This document shows, piece by piece, positions 18,051 through 27,018 of a DNA stretch of 36,117 nucleotides. The notes beneath the pieces are model-generated. The model did no database searches. It was not told the origin of the DNA and saw only the letters and a list, made by a program, of their open reading frames with translations. Positions within the stretch are counted from its first letter, which is position 1. Every line of letters starts with the position of its first letter. Source of the DNA: Prorocentrum cordatum. Taxonomy: Eukaryota > Sar > Dinophyceae > Prorocentrales > Prorocentraceae. Location of the stretch: assembly GCA_963575745.1 (NCBI GenBank), contig CAUYUJ010017787.1, positions 126,001 to 162,117 of the forward strand, written 5' to 3'. The translations under genes and the position numbers were made by a program.

Positions 18051-19019
18051 TTATTAATTCTAAAGAATAATTATTGTTGGGGCCCCTGGTGCGCGCCCCC
18101 CCCGCCGCGCCTAGGCCGCAGCCACATTTTCATCATTTTCGCGAGGAAGTCTCAGGCAAAACGGGGTATACCAGATCCGGTTGTGTTGTTACGATCGGTT
18201 TTCCCTTGCAAAAAATAAGGCAAAGTGGACATTTCTTGTTCTAACATGACCAAACTTCAAGAATCCCTTGCAAAAAATGACACGAAGTGCACATTCGCGC
18301 GCGCAAGACGAAATCCTTCCAAAACCTTAGTTTTCGTAGCGATTTTAACATAAAAACATGAAAAACCCAATGGTTTTTCAAAAAAAAAGTTTCAAAATTC
18401 ATCCCGCGCGCTCTTGCGGATTTCTTAGGAAACCCAATACTTTTTCAACATTTCTGTCAAACGGGCTCTTGCGAGCAACTTTTTCACGTGCTTCGAACTT
18501 CTGCAACAACGGTTGCGCGCCTGCCAGGGCCATCATCCCTGTCAAATAATACCATATGGGACACATTCGTTTTTTCTTCGCGCGCGCACGCCGAAATCTT
18601 CAAAAACCATTGGGTTTCTTAGGAATTTTAGCACCGCGCAACATAAAATCATACGAATCGCACCGTAGGTCCTCGAAAAACATCTGTACGAATTTTCAAA
18701 ATTTCTACCCGCGCGCGCTGTCCGAATCCTAAAAAACCAATGGTTTTTCAACATTTATGTTACATGAGCTCGCGCGAGCTACTTTCGCAAGCTCTGTACC
18801 CATGCGCCAGTGTAGTACCCATGCGCCAGTGTAGTAGCCACGGTCGTCCGCAGGCCACGAAGTGAAGTGTCCGAACGTCATAGGGCGGGAAGCTGGGTGT
18901 GGGTGGTGGCGAAGAGTCGTTTGGAAATTTGGTAGAGCTTGAACCGGCCCCCCCACAAAGTGGGGGTATTGCCCGCCTCCTATGAAAACCCTGGCACTGG
19001 TGAGAACGGAGTGTCCCCA
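18051..19019 (+). repeat. 1-kb tandem duplication, copy A
   Basis: Starts with TATTAATTCTAAAGAATAATTATTG after a GTT array and ends GAACGGAGTGTCCCCA. It matches 19055-19799, with period 1004 at the left landmark (CTGGTGCGCGCC) and 780 at the right end, so copy B lacks about 224 bp that copy A has around 18595-18833. AT-rich segments hold recurring CCAATGGTTTTTCA and CGCGCGCAAGACGAAATCC motifs. No ORF with recognisable content. Confidence 0.8.
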
Positions 19020-19799
19020 CGTGCTAGTAATTGTTGTTGTTGTTGTTGTTGAACATTATTTATTCTAAAGAATAATTATTGTTGGGCCCCCTGGTGCGCG
19101 CCCCCCCTGCGCCGCCTAGGCCGCAGCTACATTTTCATCATTTTCGTGAGGAAGCCTCAGGTAAAACGATGTGATCCAGATCCGGTTGTTTTGTTGTAAT
19201 CCGTTTTCCCTTGCAAAAAACACTATAAAATGACATTTCTTGTTCTAATATAATCAAATTTCAAGAATCCCTTGCAAAAAATAAGGTAAAGTGGACATTC
19301 GCGCGCGCAAGACGAAATCCTTCCAAAACCTTAGTGTTCGTAGCGATTTTAACATAAAAACATCAAAAAACCAATGGTTTTTCAAAAAAAATTGTCAAAA
19401 TTCATCCCGCGCGCTCTTGCGGATTCGTAGGAAACCCAACACTTTTTAAACATTTCTGTCAAACGGGCTTTTGCGAGCAACTTTTTCGAACTTCTGCAAC
19501 AACGGTTGCGCACCTGCCAGGGCCATCATCCCTGTCAAATAATACCATGCGGGACACATTCGTTTTTTCTTCGCGCGCGCACGCCGTCGTCGTCGGCCGC
19601 GGGGCCCTGAATAGTAGCCACGGTCGTCCGCATGCCACGAAGTGAAGTGTCCGAACGTCATAGGGCGGGAAGCTGGGTGTGGGTGGTGGCGAAGAGTCGT
19701 TTGGAAACTTGGTAGAGCTTGAACCGGCCCCCCCGCAAAGTGGGGGTATTGCCCGCCTCCTATGAAAACCCTGGCACTGGTGAGAACGGAGTGTCCCCA
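19020..19799 (+). repeat. 1-kb tandem duplication, copy B (internally deleted)
   Basis: Second copy: (GTT)n, TATTCTAAAGAATAATTATTG, CTGGTGCGCGCC, then the same order of blocks to GTGTCCCCA. The segment corresponding to 18595-18833 is replaced by a short GTCGTCGTCGGCCGCGG-containing stretch. Confidence 0.8.
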
Positions 19800-20489
19800 G
19801 TCTTAAATGATTGTTGTTGTTGTTGTTGTTGTTGTGGTTGGAGTCTTATTCCCAAAAGTAATTACGCTTGATAACCCCTGCCGGGTAACCATGGGCTTGT
19901 CCTACGGCTCGCACCCTGTTTCGAACAAGGGAAAGCAGAGTGCCACCAAATTGTGTCCCTGGCCCTGGTAAAAAAACAGAAACCTGCCGCTGGATATTTT
20001 TGTACAATTTATTCCCAAATCGTGCTCCTGCGCGGGACCTCCTCACAATAAATGCAGCAAGCGCGCTCTCGCGTGGAATTTCCCAGCATTTTTTCAGACG
20101 CCGCGCCTTCGACGCTCATGAATCACGCTCTACCTTTTGCCTTTCTCACGATTTACTGAGGAATCGCGCTATCGCTCGAGACTATTTTCGCGGTTCATTC
20201 AGGACGCACGCTTCAGCAACCCGCCTGCTCGACCTGGCCGCCAGGGCCCGCGTTCCCGACCCGTCCGTTTGGCTCTAGCCCGCCCGATGGGTCCGCCTGG
20301 TTCTGCCAAGTGCTTCTTGCTTCGAGCCTCCCTCCTGCTAATCCCGTGCTTCATCCTTCTCCCGATTTCGCCCTCCCCCTTCCATCCGTTCCTTCGTCCC
20401 CTGTTTCAGGGGTTGCGCCAATTACGCGCGGCAGGTAAGGAAAATGTAGCCCCATGTGGGCACGATCGAAGACGAAGAAGTCGGGTACG
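19800..20489 (+). repeat. (GTT)n and repeat family R, third long copy
   Basis: A (GTT)n run at about 19810-19836, then a plus-oriented copy of family R: head GGCTCGCACCCTG near 19907, core units (GTGCTCCTGCGCGGGACC; GCGCTCTCGCGTGGAATTT), CGCCGCGCCTTCGACGCTCA near 20098, CACGCTTCAGCAAC near 20208 and tail GGCACGATCGAAGACGAAGA near 20458. It ends at the TA microsatellite. Confidence 0.7.
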
Positions 20490-20500
20490 GATATATATAC

Positions 20501-20550
<50 letters not shown>
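20490..20550. repeat. (TA)n microsatellite at the LINE 5' boundary
   Basis: Mostly perfect AT alternation with ATACAT interruptions at the left and GTGTGTGT at the right. A second TA/ATGT array lies just past the LINE 3' end at about 26174-26200. Confidence 0.9.
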
Positions 20551-20551
20551 A

Positions 20552-20573
20552 TCCGTATCCATTTTGGCTCAAG
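20552..20573 (+). other. Relic of the dinoflagellate spliced leader at the LINE 5' end
   Basis: The 22 bases match the conserved dinoflagellate spliced leader (DCCGTAGCCATTTTGGCTCAAG) at 21 positions; the only difference is T for G at 20558. The leader is added to nuclear mRNAs by trans-splicing, so its presence in genomic DNA at the start of a retroelement implies the inserted copy was made from a trans-spliced transcript. It follows the TA microsatellite and precedes the ORF1 start by 112 bases. Confidence 0.9.
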
Positions 20574-20685
20574 GCTGCCACGCTGGAGTGGCCCTTGAGT
20601 TGGGTTGTAAGTCTACACCTCAGCCCAGCTGCACCAGTGTGTGGCTTCGTTTTCTCGTACCTGCCAGGTCAGCTGACCTGCGATC

Positions 20686-21846
20686 ATGCCGGCATGGAGC
20701 GCGCCCAACCGCGCGGGCGGTGGCGGCTATGGTGGCAGTGGCTCGGGTTCGGCGTCCTCGGGGAACTCGCACGAGTGGAAGAAGGACCCGTCCGGCCGCT
20801 GGCACTATATCGGGCCCGGCAATGCGCAGGGCAATCGGGGACACGACGCCTCCGTGCAGCAGCAATCGCGTACCTGGCAGTGCTCGCGCTGCCACTCCAC
20901 CAACCACTCGCCGAAGGCCTGCCCCGTGTGCGGCCTCCGGCGCAGCTATGCTGCTGTCGCTGCTTCGGCCGATCCGGCGGCGTCCGCGCCTCCGCCGAAG
21001 CCGTCTACCCGCGCCCAGCTCGACCAGATCACCCAGTCGCTCCAGTCGACGCTGGCCGATGTCCAGGCGCGTGTCGCGGCTCCCCAGGCGGGTGCGCCTG
21101 CTGCCCCCCCGGATGCCGCGGCCCCGGCTTCCGCCCCGACGCGGCCCGAGCTTGTCAAGAGGCTCAAGCGCTACGAGGCCGCCCTCGAGATCTACAAGGA
21201 CGACACGGCCGACCCAGAGCATGCGCGACTCACGCAGCAGATCTCCGATGTGAAGGCCGAGATCTCTGCCCTCAAGCCGCTTGGTGCGAAGCTGGATGGT
21301 GCCCGCCAGGCCCTCCAGCGTGCGTCGGCGCGGCGCGAGGAGGCCGACAAGGCCTTGGCTGCTGCCACGCTCCTCCGCGATACCGCCGAGGCGGAGGAGG
21401 CTTCGGCGAAGGAGGCGGTTGCTGCCCTGGAGTCCCAGGTCTCGCCCCTCGACAACACAGATCTCATGACGTCGATTCAGGCGCAGTTGCATCAGCTGAT
21501 CGGCACGCTCAAGTCCGACCCCGGCGTCCATGCCACGCACATCGCGAATGCGGAGAAGCACGTCCACGACCTCTTTGCCGGCTTCCAGTCGGTTTTTCAG
21601 CATGCGAAGGACTACCACGCCCACCAGGAGAAGGTTGCGGGCCTTGCGGAGGGCCGCCCGCCCTACCGCCACGTTGGGAAGCATCCGCTCCCGACGTCGC
21701 TGCCCGAGCCCTCTGTCCCCTCGCACCGGGTCCGGCAGAATGGCAAACAGCCTCCCAAGGAGGTCCCGGACGATGTCTTCCGGCGTCCTCGCACTCGCCA
21801 GGCGCCTCGCCGCTCCCGGAGCCGCGGCCAGAGCGCGGACCTATGA
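20686..21846 (+). CDS. LINE ORF1: RanBP2-like zinc finger and coiled-coil protein
   Basis: 386 residues. A Gly/Ser-rich start precedes a W-x-C-x2-C-x3-N-xn-C-x2-C finger (WQCSRCHSTNHSPKACPVC, residues about 64-82) close to the RanBP2 type, which binds RNA or ubiquitin in other proteins. An Ala/Pro linker and a long helical, heptad-like region (about residues 155-265, rich in Ala, Glu, Lys, Arg) suggest coiled-coil self-association as in other LINE ORF1 proteins. The C-terminus is Arg/Ser-rich (RRPRTRQAPRRSRSRG). The first ATG after the leader relic is used. Its stop TGA overlaps the ORF2 ATG (21843-21846). A role as RNA-binding chaperone of the LINE RNP is inferred from position and domains. 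Confidence 0.85.
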   Translation: MPAWSAPNRAGGGGYGGSGSGSASSGNSHEWKKDPSGRWHYIGPGNAQGNRGHDASVQQQSRTWQCSRCHSTNHSPKACPVCGLRRSYAAVAASADPAASAPPPKPSTRAQLDQITQSLQSTLADVQARVAAPQAGAPAAPPDAAAPASAPTRPELVKRLKRYEAALEIYKDDTADPEHARLTQQISDVKAEISALKPLGAKLDGARQALQRASARREEADKALAAATLLRDTAEAEEASAKEAVAALESQVSPLDNTDLMTSIQAQLHQLIGTLKSDPGVHATHIANAEKHVHDLFAGFQSVFQHAKDYHAHQEKVAGLAEGRPPYRHVGKHPLPTSLPEPSVPSHRVRQNGKQPPKEVPDDVFRRPRTRQAPRRSRSRGQSADL

Positions 21847-23120
21847 GCCAGGCCGCTCACGCGGGGCTCCACTTCGCGCCGCCGCCGCGCCCTGGCGCCG
21901 GCGCCGCCGCGACTCCGACGCCGCCGCCGACGTCACCACGACAGCACGACGACGACGCCGTTACGACATCGATACCGCCGCCGCCGCCGTTACGACAGCT
22001 CGGCGCCGGCGCCGTTACGACACCGACACCGCCGCTGACGTCATTACGACAGCGCGACGCCGACGCCGTTACGACACCGACTCCGACGCCGCCGCCGACG
22101 TCACCACGGCAGCACGACGACGACGCCGTTACGACATCGATACTGCCGCCGCCGCCGTCACGACAACGCGACGCCGACGCCGTTACGACACCGACTCCGA
22201 CGCCGCCGCCGACGTCACCACGACAGCACGGCGGCGACGACGACGCTGGGGCACTCTTGGCATTCAAGGTCGCTTCAGCGAACGTCAAGACGTTGGATCC
22301 TGCTGGTGTTCGTCGCGCCAAGAAGCTTGGCCTGAACACTAGTAGCAAGATGGAGTACCTGGACGGTGCTCTCGCCGCCGCTGGCTACAACATCACTGGC
22401 GTGCAAGAGTCTTGTGTGGGTGGCGACGTCACCCGGGAGCAAACCCAGTACGTCGTCTACACTTCTGGCGCCACGCCAGAGGGACACTTCGGAGTTGAAT
22501 CTTGGATGGCGCGCTCCCTCGTTCTGGGTGCCCGTGTGCAGCCTCAGGCCATCTCTCCCCGACTATTGGTGGTGAGGTTTGATAGTTCACAGTGTTCTTT
22601 CACACATGTGGTTGCCCACGCACCTGTTCAACAAGCTTCTGATGCCGACAGGTCGGCCTTCTGGGACTCCCTCAAGGCCGCCTTGCATGCCATTCCGCCT
22701 GCACGCATGGTGTTTCTCTCCATCGATGGTAACGCCACGCTCGGCTCCATCCCGTCTTCGGCCATCCCGTTTCCAGACGGTGCGGCCGAGAACAACAACG
22801 GCAGGTGTTTGCGGGAAGCCATGGAGGAGGCCGTGTTGGTCCTGTCCTCAATGGCCACACCCGAGGTCCTCCCAACGTGGTTCGGAGGTTTCGTGCAGCA
22901 CGAGGGCCGTCGTAACGACTACGTGGCCGCTTCCATGGACGTTGCTGACCACTTCGTCCAGGCGGGCGTCGACCACAGCGTGCATCTCAGCGGCAAGGAC
23001 TCGATCGACCACTTGCTCACTTACGCCGAGTTCATTGTGCCCTGCCCTGCAAGGGGGGGGGAAGCAGTGCCACCATCCGGCTTCAGCCCGGCTGAGCCGT
23101 TCTTTGATAGCCGACCCTGA
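21843..23120 (+). CDS. LINE ORF2 N-terminal part: AP-endonuclease-like domain
   Basis: Starts at the ATG overlapping the ORF1 stop. About 140 residues of Pro/Thr-rich tandem repeats are followed by an exonuclease-endonuclease-phosphatase domain (about 22265-23040): Asn in VASANVKTL, catalytic Glu in GVQES, TFTHVV-like strand (CSFTHVVAHAP), Asp and Asn in LSIDGNATLG, RRNDYVAAS and the terminal Asp-His in SIDHLLTY. These are the residues that nick target DNA to prime reverse transcription. After the G9 tract at 23053-23061 this frame loses similarity and stops at 23120, while RT continues in the next frame, so a one-base indel in the homopolymer is likely. The same frame is also open upstream from 20454, but that part is a shadow of ORF1. 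Confidence 0.82.
   Translation: MSQAAHAGLHFAPPPRPGAGAAATPTPPPTSPRQHDDDAVTTSIPPPPPLRQLGAGAVTTPTPPLTSLRQRDADAVTTPTPTPPPTSPRQHDDDAVTTSILPPPPSRQRDADAVTTPTPTPPPTSPRQHGGDDDAGALLAFKVASANVKTLDPAGVRRAKKLGLNTSSKMEYLDGALAAAGYNITGVQESCVGGDVTREQTQYVVYTSGATPEGHFGVESWMARSLVLGARVQPQAISPRLLVVRFDSSQCSFTHVVAHAPVQQASDADRSAFWDSLKAALHAIPPARMVFLSIDGNATLGSIPSSAIPFPDGAAENNNGRCLREAMEEAVLVLSSMATPEVLPTWFGGFVQHEGRRNDYVAASMDVADHFVQAGVDHSVHLSGKDSIDHLLTYAEFIVPCPARGGEAVPPSGFSPAEPFFDSRP
21910..22235 (+). repeat. Coding minisatellite in LINE ORF2
   Basis: Tandem units rich in CGACGCCGTTACGACA and CCGCCGCCGACGTCACCACG. In the ORF2 frame they give repeated TPPPTSPRQHDDDAVTT-like blocks. The +1 frame is also open through the array (RRRRYDTD-like blocks), so the array tolerates frame changes. 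It sits between the ORF2 start and the endonuclease. Confidence 0.8.
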
Positions 23121-24456
23121 GCGCCAACTTCGTTTCCAGCGGTACCTCTGGGAACGTCTTGCTCGTGTTCCCGCTGGCCCAGCGGATCCCGAAGCTCTCC
23201 ACGACCGGGTCGTGGCCCTCATGCGCGACGCCCAAGACACCTGCTTCTCCGTCAGTGCCGCTCCCGATGAGCCACGGCGACCTTGGACGTCTCCAACTAC
23301 AGCGATGCTGGCCAGTGCGACACCTCCGTTGCGGACCGCGCTTCGCCGCGCTCGCCGGGCGCTCCGGCAGCAGACGCTCACGTGTCTATGGGCGTGGTGG
23401 TGCCGCGCTACACGTCGGGCTCCGCGGCCTTCTTCTTGGAGACGCTGTACGTGTTCTCACCCATGCCGGGCCCTCCCTGCCCCTGTTCCTGCGTCTAATC
23501 ATCGAGGTTGCGAGTCCTTTCCTCGCCTCCGCCGTGCCGAAGCTGTTGCTACAGCCGCTATTCGTGCACATCGCAAGCAGGTCAAGCAGTCTATCTCCCA
23601 GGATTTCGACTTCTGGGCTGCTTCGATCGCCGTCGAAGCCGAGCAGGCCGCTGCTGTTCATGATTCTGGAGCTCTGCATGCACTCGCTCGTCGCCTACGC
23701 ACTGGCCACGACCGACCTCATCGCGCGGTCAAGGACGCCAGTGGCAACCTTCTGACCGGCGACTTGGGCATCGACCAGCGGTGGACTGAGCACTGGTGCC
23801 AGCACCTCGCTGGCAGCACCCTCCCGTTCTCCGAGTTGTTGGTTGCCGACTCCGCCGAATCTGTTGCACCTGACGTTCCGCGTGCACCGCCGTTGTCGCT
23901 CGACTACGTCGAGCCCCTCCTTCGGGTTTCCAAGGGGCGCAAGGCCACTGGGCCTGATGGTGTGTGCCCTGCTGTATGGAAGGCAGGCGGTGAACCGGCC
24001 GCATTGCTCATGCAGGCTGTCCTCAACTCCACCCGCGCGCATTGCAAGGCCCCCGCTCTCATGAAGGGCGGCCGCATGCAGGATCTGTGGAAACGCAAGG
24101 GCGAGCGCACCGACACTGCGAACTGTCGCGGTCTCCTCATCCAGACCCACGCGGGCAAGGTGCACGGGGCCACGCTGAAGGACGCAATAAAACCTCACTA
24201 CCCCCGCGCCGTCGCCGACACGCAGCGCGGTGCCATCGCAGGCCGCGGGGCCGCTGCCGCCGGGCTCACTGCCGAGCTGCACGCCGACATGTGCCGCTCC
24301 CGTCGGCAATGCTTCGTCCGTCTCTTCGTCGACCTGACCGCTGCCTTTGACACGATTTGTCGAGAGTTGGCGATGGTTCAACCTACTGACGACCCTGATC
24401 GTGTTCGTGCCGCGCTGAGTGGTGCGGCTTCCCCATGGCCGTGCAGGAGCAGGTGA
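23062..24456 (+). CDS. LINE ORF2 middle part: pre-RT and RT motifs through A
   Basis: Continues ORF2 after the G9 tract in another frame; reading is convincing from about 23085 (DPERQLRFQRYLWERLAR). The RT fingers are seen in KGRKATGPDGVCPAVW and RGLLIQTHAGKV, then motif A with the catalytic Asp in LFVDLTAAFDTICREL. The frame ends at 24456, but the true continuation (CGFPMAVQEQVTEF) is in the next frame, pointing to a one-base surplus near 24420. The segment around 23380-23510 (Trp/Cys-rich) may lie out of frame. The open frame extends back to 22579 only as a shadow of the endonuclease. Confidence 0.78.
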   Translation, partial: KQCHHPASARLSRSLIADPERQLRFQRYLWERLARVPAGPADPEALHDRVVALMRDAQDTCFSVSAAPDEPRRPWTSPTTAMLASATPPLRTALRRARRALRQQTLTCLWAWWCRATRRAPRPSSWRRCTCSHPCRALPAPVPASNHRGCESFPRLRRAEAVATAAIRAHRKQVKQSISQDFDFWAASIAVEAEQAAAVHDSGALHALARRLRTGHDRPHRAVKDASGNLLTGDLGIDQRWTEHWCQHLAGSTLPFSELLVADSAESVAPDVPRAPPLSLDYVEPLLRVSKGRKATGPDGVCPAVWKAGGEPAALLMQAVLNSTRAHCKAPALMKGGRMQDLWKRKGERTDTANCRGLLIQTHAGKVHGATLKDAIKPHYPRAVADTQRGAIAGRGAAAAGLTAELHADMCRSRRQCFVRLFVDLTAAFDTICRELAMVQPTDDPDRVRAALSGAASPWPCRSR

Positions 24457-26066
24457 CCGAATTTATCCAGACGCATGGTGATCTTCTGCGCGCCGCCGGT
24501 GTTCCTGCTGACGCGGCTGCCCTGGTCGCCGAAATGCACGCGAACACGTGGCTCACCGTGCAGAAGGGCGTGATGAAACCGGGCGCCATGGTCGTTCGCA
24601 CCACCGAGGGCGCGAGGCAGGGTTGCAAGATTGGGGCTTTAATTTTCAACGTGATTTACGAGTATGCTCTGAAGAAGGTCCGACAGCGGGCTCGCGATGC
24701 CGGTCTCGTACTTCTCGTCGAAGCTGCTGCAGGCCAGTGCCCTTGGCGCATCTCTCCTGAAGCCCTCCCAGCGAGTCCGACCGCTGCGCCCTACCCGGGC
24801 GTTTCTGCGGACCTCTTCGACATCGCATTCGTGGATGACGTCCTCTTCATGTTGATGTGTGCCAGCCCTGCTCTGGCCTCCATGCAGGCCAGCATGCTGC
24901 TAGAGATCGTCATCGACGCATTCGCCGAGTGCGGCCTCCAGTGCAACCTGAAGGAGGGCAAAACGGAAGTCTCCTTGCACCTGGTAGGCAAAGAATCTCG
25001 CCGAGTGCGCTCCTCCCTGTATGACCCCGAGCTCAAGCGTCACATGCTGCGCACGCCGGACGCCTCCCGAGCAGTGGTTGTGACGAACCGCTACAAGCAC
25101 GCGGGCGCAGTCCGCGCAGTGAACGGCTCCTACGTCGCCGATGCGCGTGCTAAGGCCACTTCCTGTTTGCAGGCCTTTTACCCTCTGGCGCACCGCGTCT
25201 ACGGCAACTACGACATAGATCTGCGCACGAGGCTCTCCCTCGCAGATTCGCTCTGCTTCTCGAAGCTGCGGTTCGGCACCGAGACATGGCTGAACCCTTC
25301 TCCCGACGCCGTTCGGCATCTTCACAGCGCTCGCATGCGCGTGCTTCGTCAGGTGGCCAACCGCTGCCGGTTCAAGCGGTCCGGACACGGCTTGGACCGG
25401 GAGGTGCTAAGGGAGTTGCACGTGCTGCCCGCGGACCTGATCCTCTTGCAGAAGCGATTAGTGGCTGCTGCTACCACTTACGCGCGTGGCCCCGCTATTT
25501 TACGTGCGCTCCGGCTGCAGCCGGGCACGAATGCTTCGGCAGCTCTGGCCGACGATCTGAGTTGGGCGCGGCAGGCTGCCACTGCCCTGCACGGCATGCC
25601 AGACCCATGCACCGAGCCTGGCCCTTGGCTCGCCCATTTTGCCGAGCCTTCTCAATTGAAGCGGGCTTTGCGTGACATGATGCCTGATTGCACGCGCCTC
25701 CATCCGCGAGTTTGCGCGCCCACTTACATCAATGTCCACGCAGACCCCGTGCCTGCTGAAGCTCCTTGGGTCTGCCCCGACTGCCCTCCCGAGCGGCGTC
25801 GGTGCTGCTCCACCCATAAAGGTTTGATGCCCCATGCCTACAAGATGCATGGGTATCGGACCCCGGCACGCCAGTATGTCGCAGGCTCGCAATGCCCAGT
25901 CTGCTTGAAGCGATTCGCTTCCCGTACTGCTGCCATTGAGCACCTCGGTCATCGCGCGCCGCGCTGCACAGCACGGATGTGTGAACTCACGCCTCTCACT
26001 GATCAACAATTGCTTGACATTGAAGGTTCTGGCCATACTCAGAAGCAGTCTGCCCACCAGCGGTAG
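24435..26066 (+). CDS. LINE ORF2 C-terminal part: RT motifs B-C, thumb, zinc-finger domain
   Basis: RT motif B in TTEGARQGCKIGALIFNVI and motif C in IAFVDDVLFML with both catalytic Asp, followed by a thumb/connection region common in LINEs. The C-terminal 120 residues hold Cys/His clusters: WVCPDCPPERRRCC with THKGL..HAYKMHG, and SQCPVCLKRFASRTAAIEHL with a following His and Cys, resembling the zinc knuckle or finger at the end of many LINE ORF2 proteins, used for RNA or target binding. No RNase H domain is seen. Stop TAG at 26064-26066. The ATG at 24435 is internal to the RT; the functional start is the upstream ORF2 ATG. Confidence 0.83.
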   Translation: MAVQEQVTEFIQTHGDLLRAAGVPADAAALVAEMHANTWLTVQKGVMKPGAMVVRTTEGARQGCKIGALIFNVIYEYALKKVRQRARDAGLVLLVEAAAGQCPWRISPEALPASPTAAPYPGVSADLFDIAFVDDVLFMLMCASPALASMQASMLLEIVIDAFAECGLQCNLKEGKTEVSLHLVGKESRRVRSSLYDPELKRHMLRTPDASRAVVVTNRYKHAGAVRAVNGSYVADARAKATSCLQAFYPLAHRVYGNYDIDLRTRLSLADSLCFSKLRFGTETWLNPSPDAVRHLHSARMRVLRQVANRCRFKRSGHGLDREVLRELHVLPADLILLQKRLVAAATTYARGPAILRALRLQPGTNASAALADDLSWARQAATALHGMPDPCTEPGPWLAHFAEPSQLKRALRDMMPDCTRLHPRVCAPTYINVHADPVPAEAPWVCPDCPPERRRCCSTHKGLMPHAYKMHGYRTPARQYVAGSQCPVCLKRFASRTAAIEHLGHRAPRCTARMCELTPLTDQQLLDIEGSGHTQKQSAHQR

Positions 26067-26265
26067 GCTGTCTTCTCTGATCCCCTCACCTTTGTATAGC
26101 CAAGGTGTGTTTGATCTCTTTACGCACTTTCCCGATGCATCATCACAGCCGCTGCGCTCTCATGTTGCCAATGATATATATATATGTATGTATATATACA
26201 CCTATACGACCACCCTTCGGGTGATAATGAGGTTCGGGGTGGGTGGGTGGGTGGAGGAACCAACG
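26067..26265. other. LINE 3' UTR and (TA/ATGT) tract
   Basis: About 105 bases after the ORF2 stop contain no feature; then a TATATATATATGTATG tract (about 26174-26200) and GGGTGGGTGGGTGG (about 26238-26252). The first array may be the LINE's insertion target or its tail. Confidence 0.55.
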
Positions 26266-26490
26266 TCTCACTCAATCGGTCTCACTACCGATTTCACTAT
26301 TGATCTCACTATCGGCCTCGCTCGATCGGGTTCACTCGATCGATCCCACAATCGATCTCACTCGATCTATTTCACTCGATCGATCTCACAATCGATCTGG
26401 CTATCGATCTCACAATCGGTCCCACAATCGATCTCACCATCGATCTCACGATCGATTTCACATTCGGTCTCACAATCGATCTCACAATCA
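26266..26490. repeat. Minisatellite of TCTCACAATCGA-like 12-mers
   Basis: Tandem imperfect units reading CTCACAATCGAT, CTCACTCGATCGAT and similar, about 12-16 bases each. Both strands translate as Ser/His/Arg/Ile low complexity. No gene. Confidence 0.85.
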
Positions 26491-26956
26491 ACGTCATCAG
26501 CATCATCAACATCATCGTCATCAACGTCATCAACATCAGCATCATCATAACCATCATCACCATCACCATCACCATCACCATCATCATCATCATCATCATC
26601 GGGACACCATCATCATCACCATCACCTCATCACCATCATCATTGAACATCATCATCGTCACCGTCATTATCATCATCATCATAATCATCATCATCGGGAC
26701 ACCATCATCTTCACCATCTTCATCAGCAACATCATCCTCATCTGGACCATCATCAGCAGCATCGGAACACCATCATCATCAGCAACTCATCATCATCATG
26801 AACAACACCATCAACATCATCATCATCATCGGGACACCAACATCATCAGCAACATCAACATCGCCACCACCATCACAATGATGATGCTGATGATGATGAT
26901 CATCATCATCGGGACACCATCATCGTCGTCACCATCATCATCACCATCATCATCAT
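26491..26956. repeat. (CAT)n array, left of YR-2
   Basis: CAT/CAC/CAA trinucleotides with recurrent GGGACACCATC interruptions (26601, 26696, 26831, 26911, and a GGAACACC variant at 26764). The same composition and interruption occur to the right of YR-2, so both sides were one array before insertion. Confidence 0.9.
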
Positions 26957-27018
26957 CATACAGCGACTTGTCGGCATTTGTGGCAACACCGCGGCCGTAT
27001 TCCCTCGCTCAAGTTCTA
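26957..27018 (+). repeat. YR-2 terminal repeat A1
   Basis: 62 bases identical to 32935-32996, beginning CATACAGCGACTTGTCGG; the first CAT merges with the flanking (CAT)n array. Confidence 0.92.

Larger units (their letters stand above)
20552..26170 (+). mobile_element. LINE (non-LTR retrotransposon) with APE endonuclease and RT
   Basis: A nearly full-length LINE: spliced-leader relic, 5' UTR, ORF1 (zinc finger and coiled coil), ORF2 (AP-endonuclease-like, RT, C-terminal zinc-finger region), short 3' UTR and a 3' boundary at a TA/ATGT tract near 26172. ORF2 start overlaps the ORF1 stop as ATGA. ORF2 is broken by two one-base shifts, at a G9 run (23053-23061) and near 24420. The 3' limit is approximate, as there is no clear poly(A) tail or target-site duplication. 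TA-repeat DNA flanks both ends. Confidence 0.85.

Noticed and set aside
20454-21842. An 888-codon ORF starting upstream of the LINE
   Set aside because: The part before 21843 reads through a TA microsatellite and mirrors ORF1 in another frame; only the portion from the ATG at 21843 has domain content.
20620-24381. Minus-strand ORFs opposite the LINE (up to 368 codons)
   Set aside because: They are shadows of ORF1 and ORF2, with Arg/Leu-rich composition and no motif.
26372-26956. CRISPR-like array from the regularly interrupted CAT repeats
   Set aside because: Units are trinucleotides with irregularly spaced GGGACACC interruptions; no constant repeat-spacer architecture, and the window is eukaryotic.
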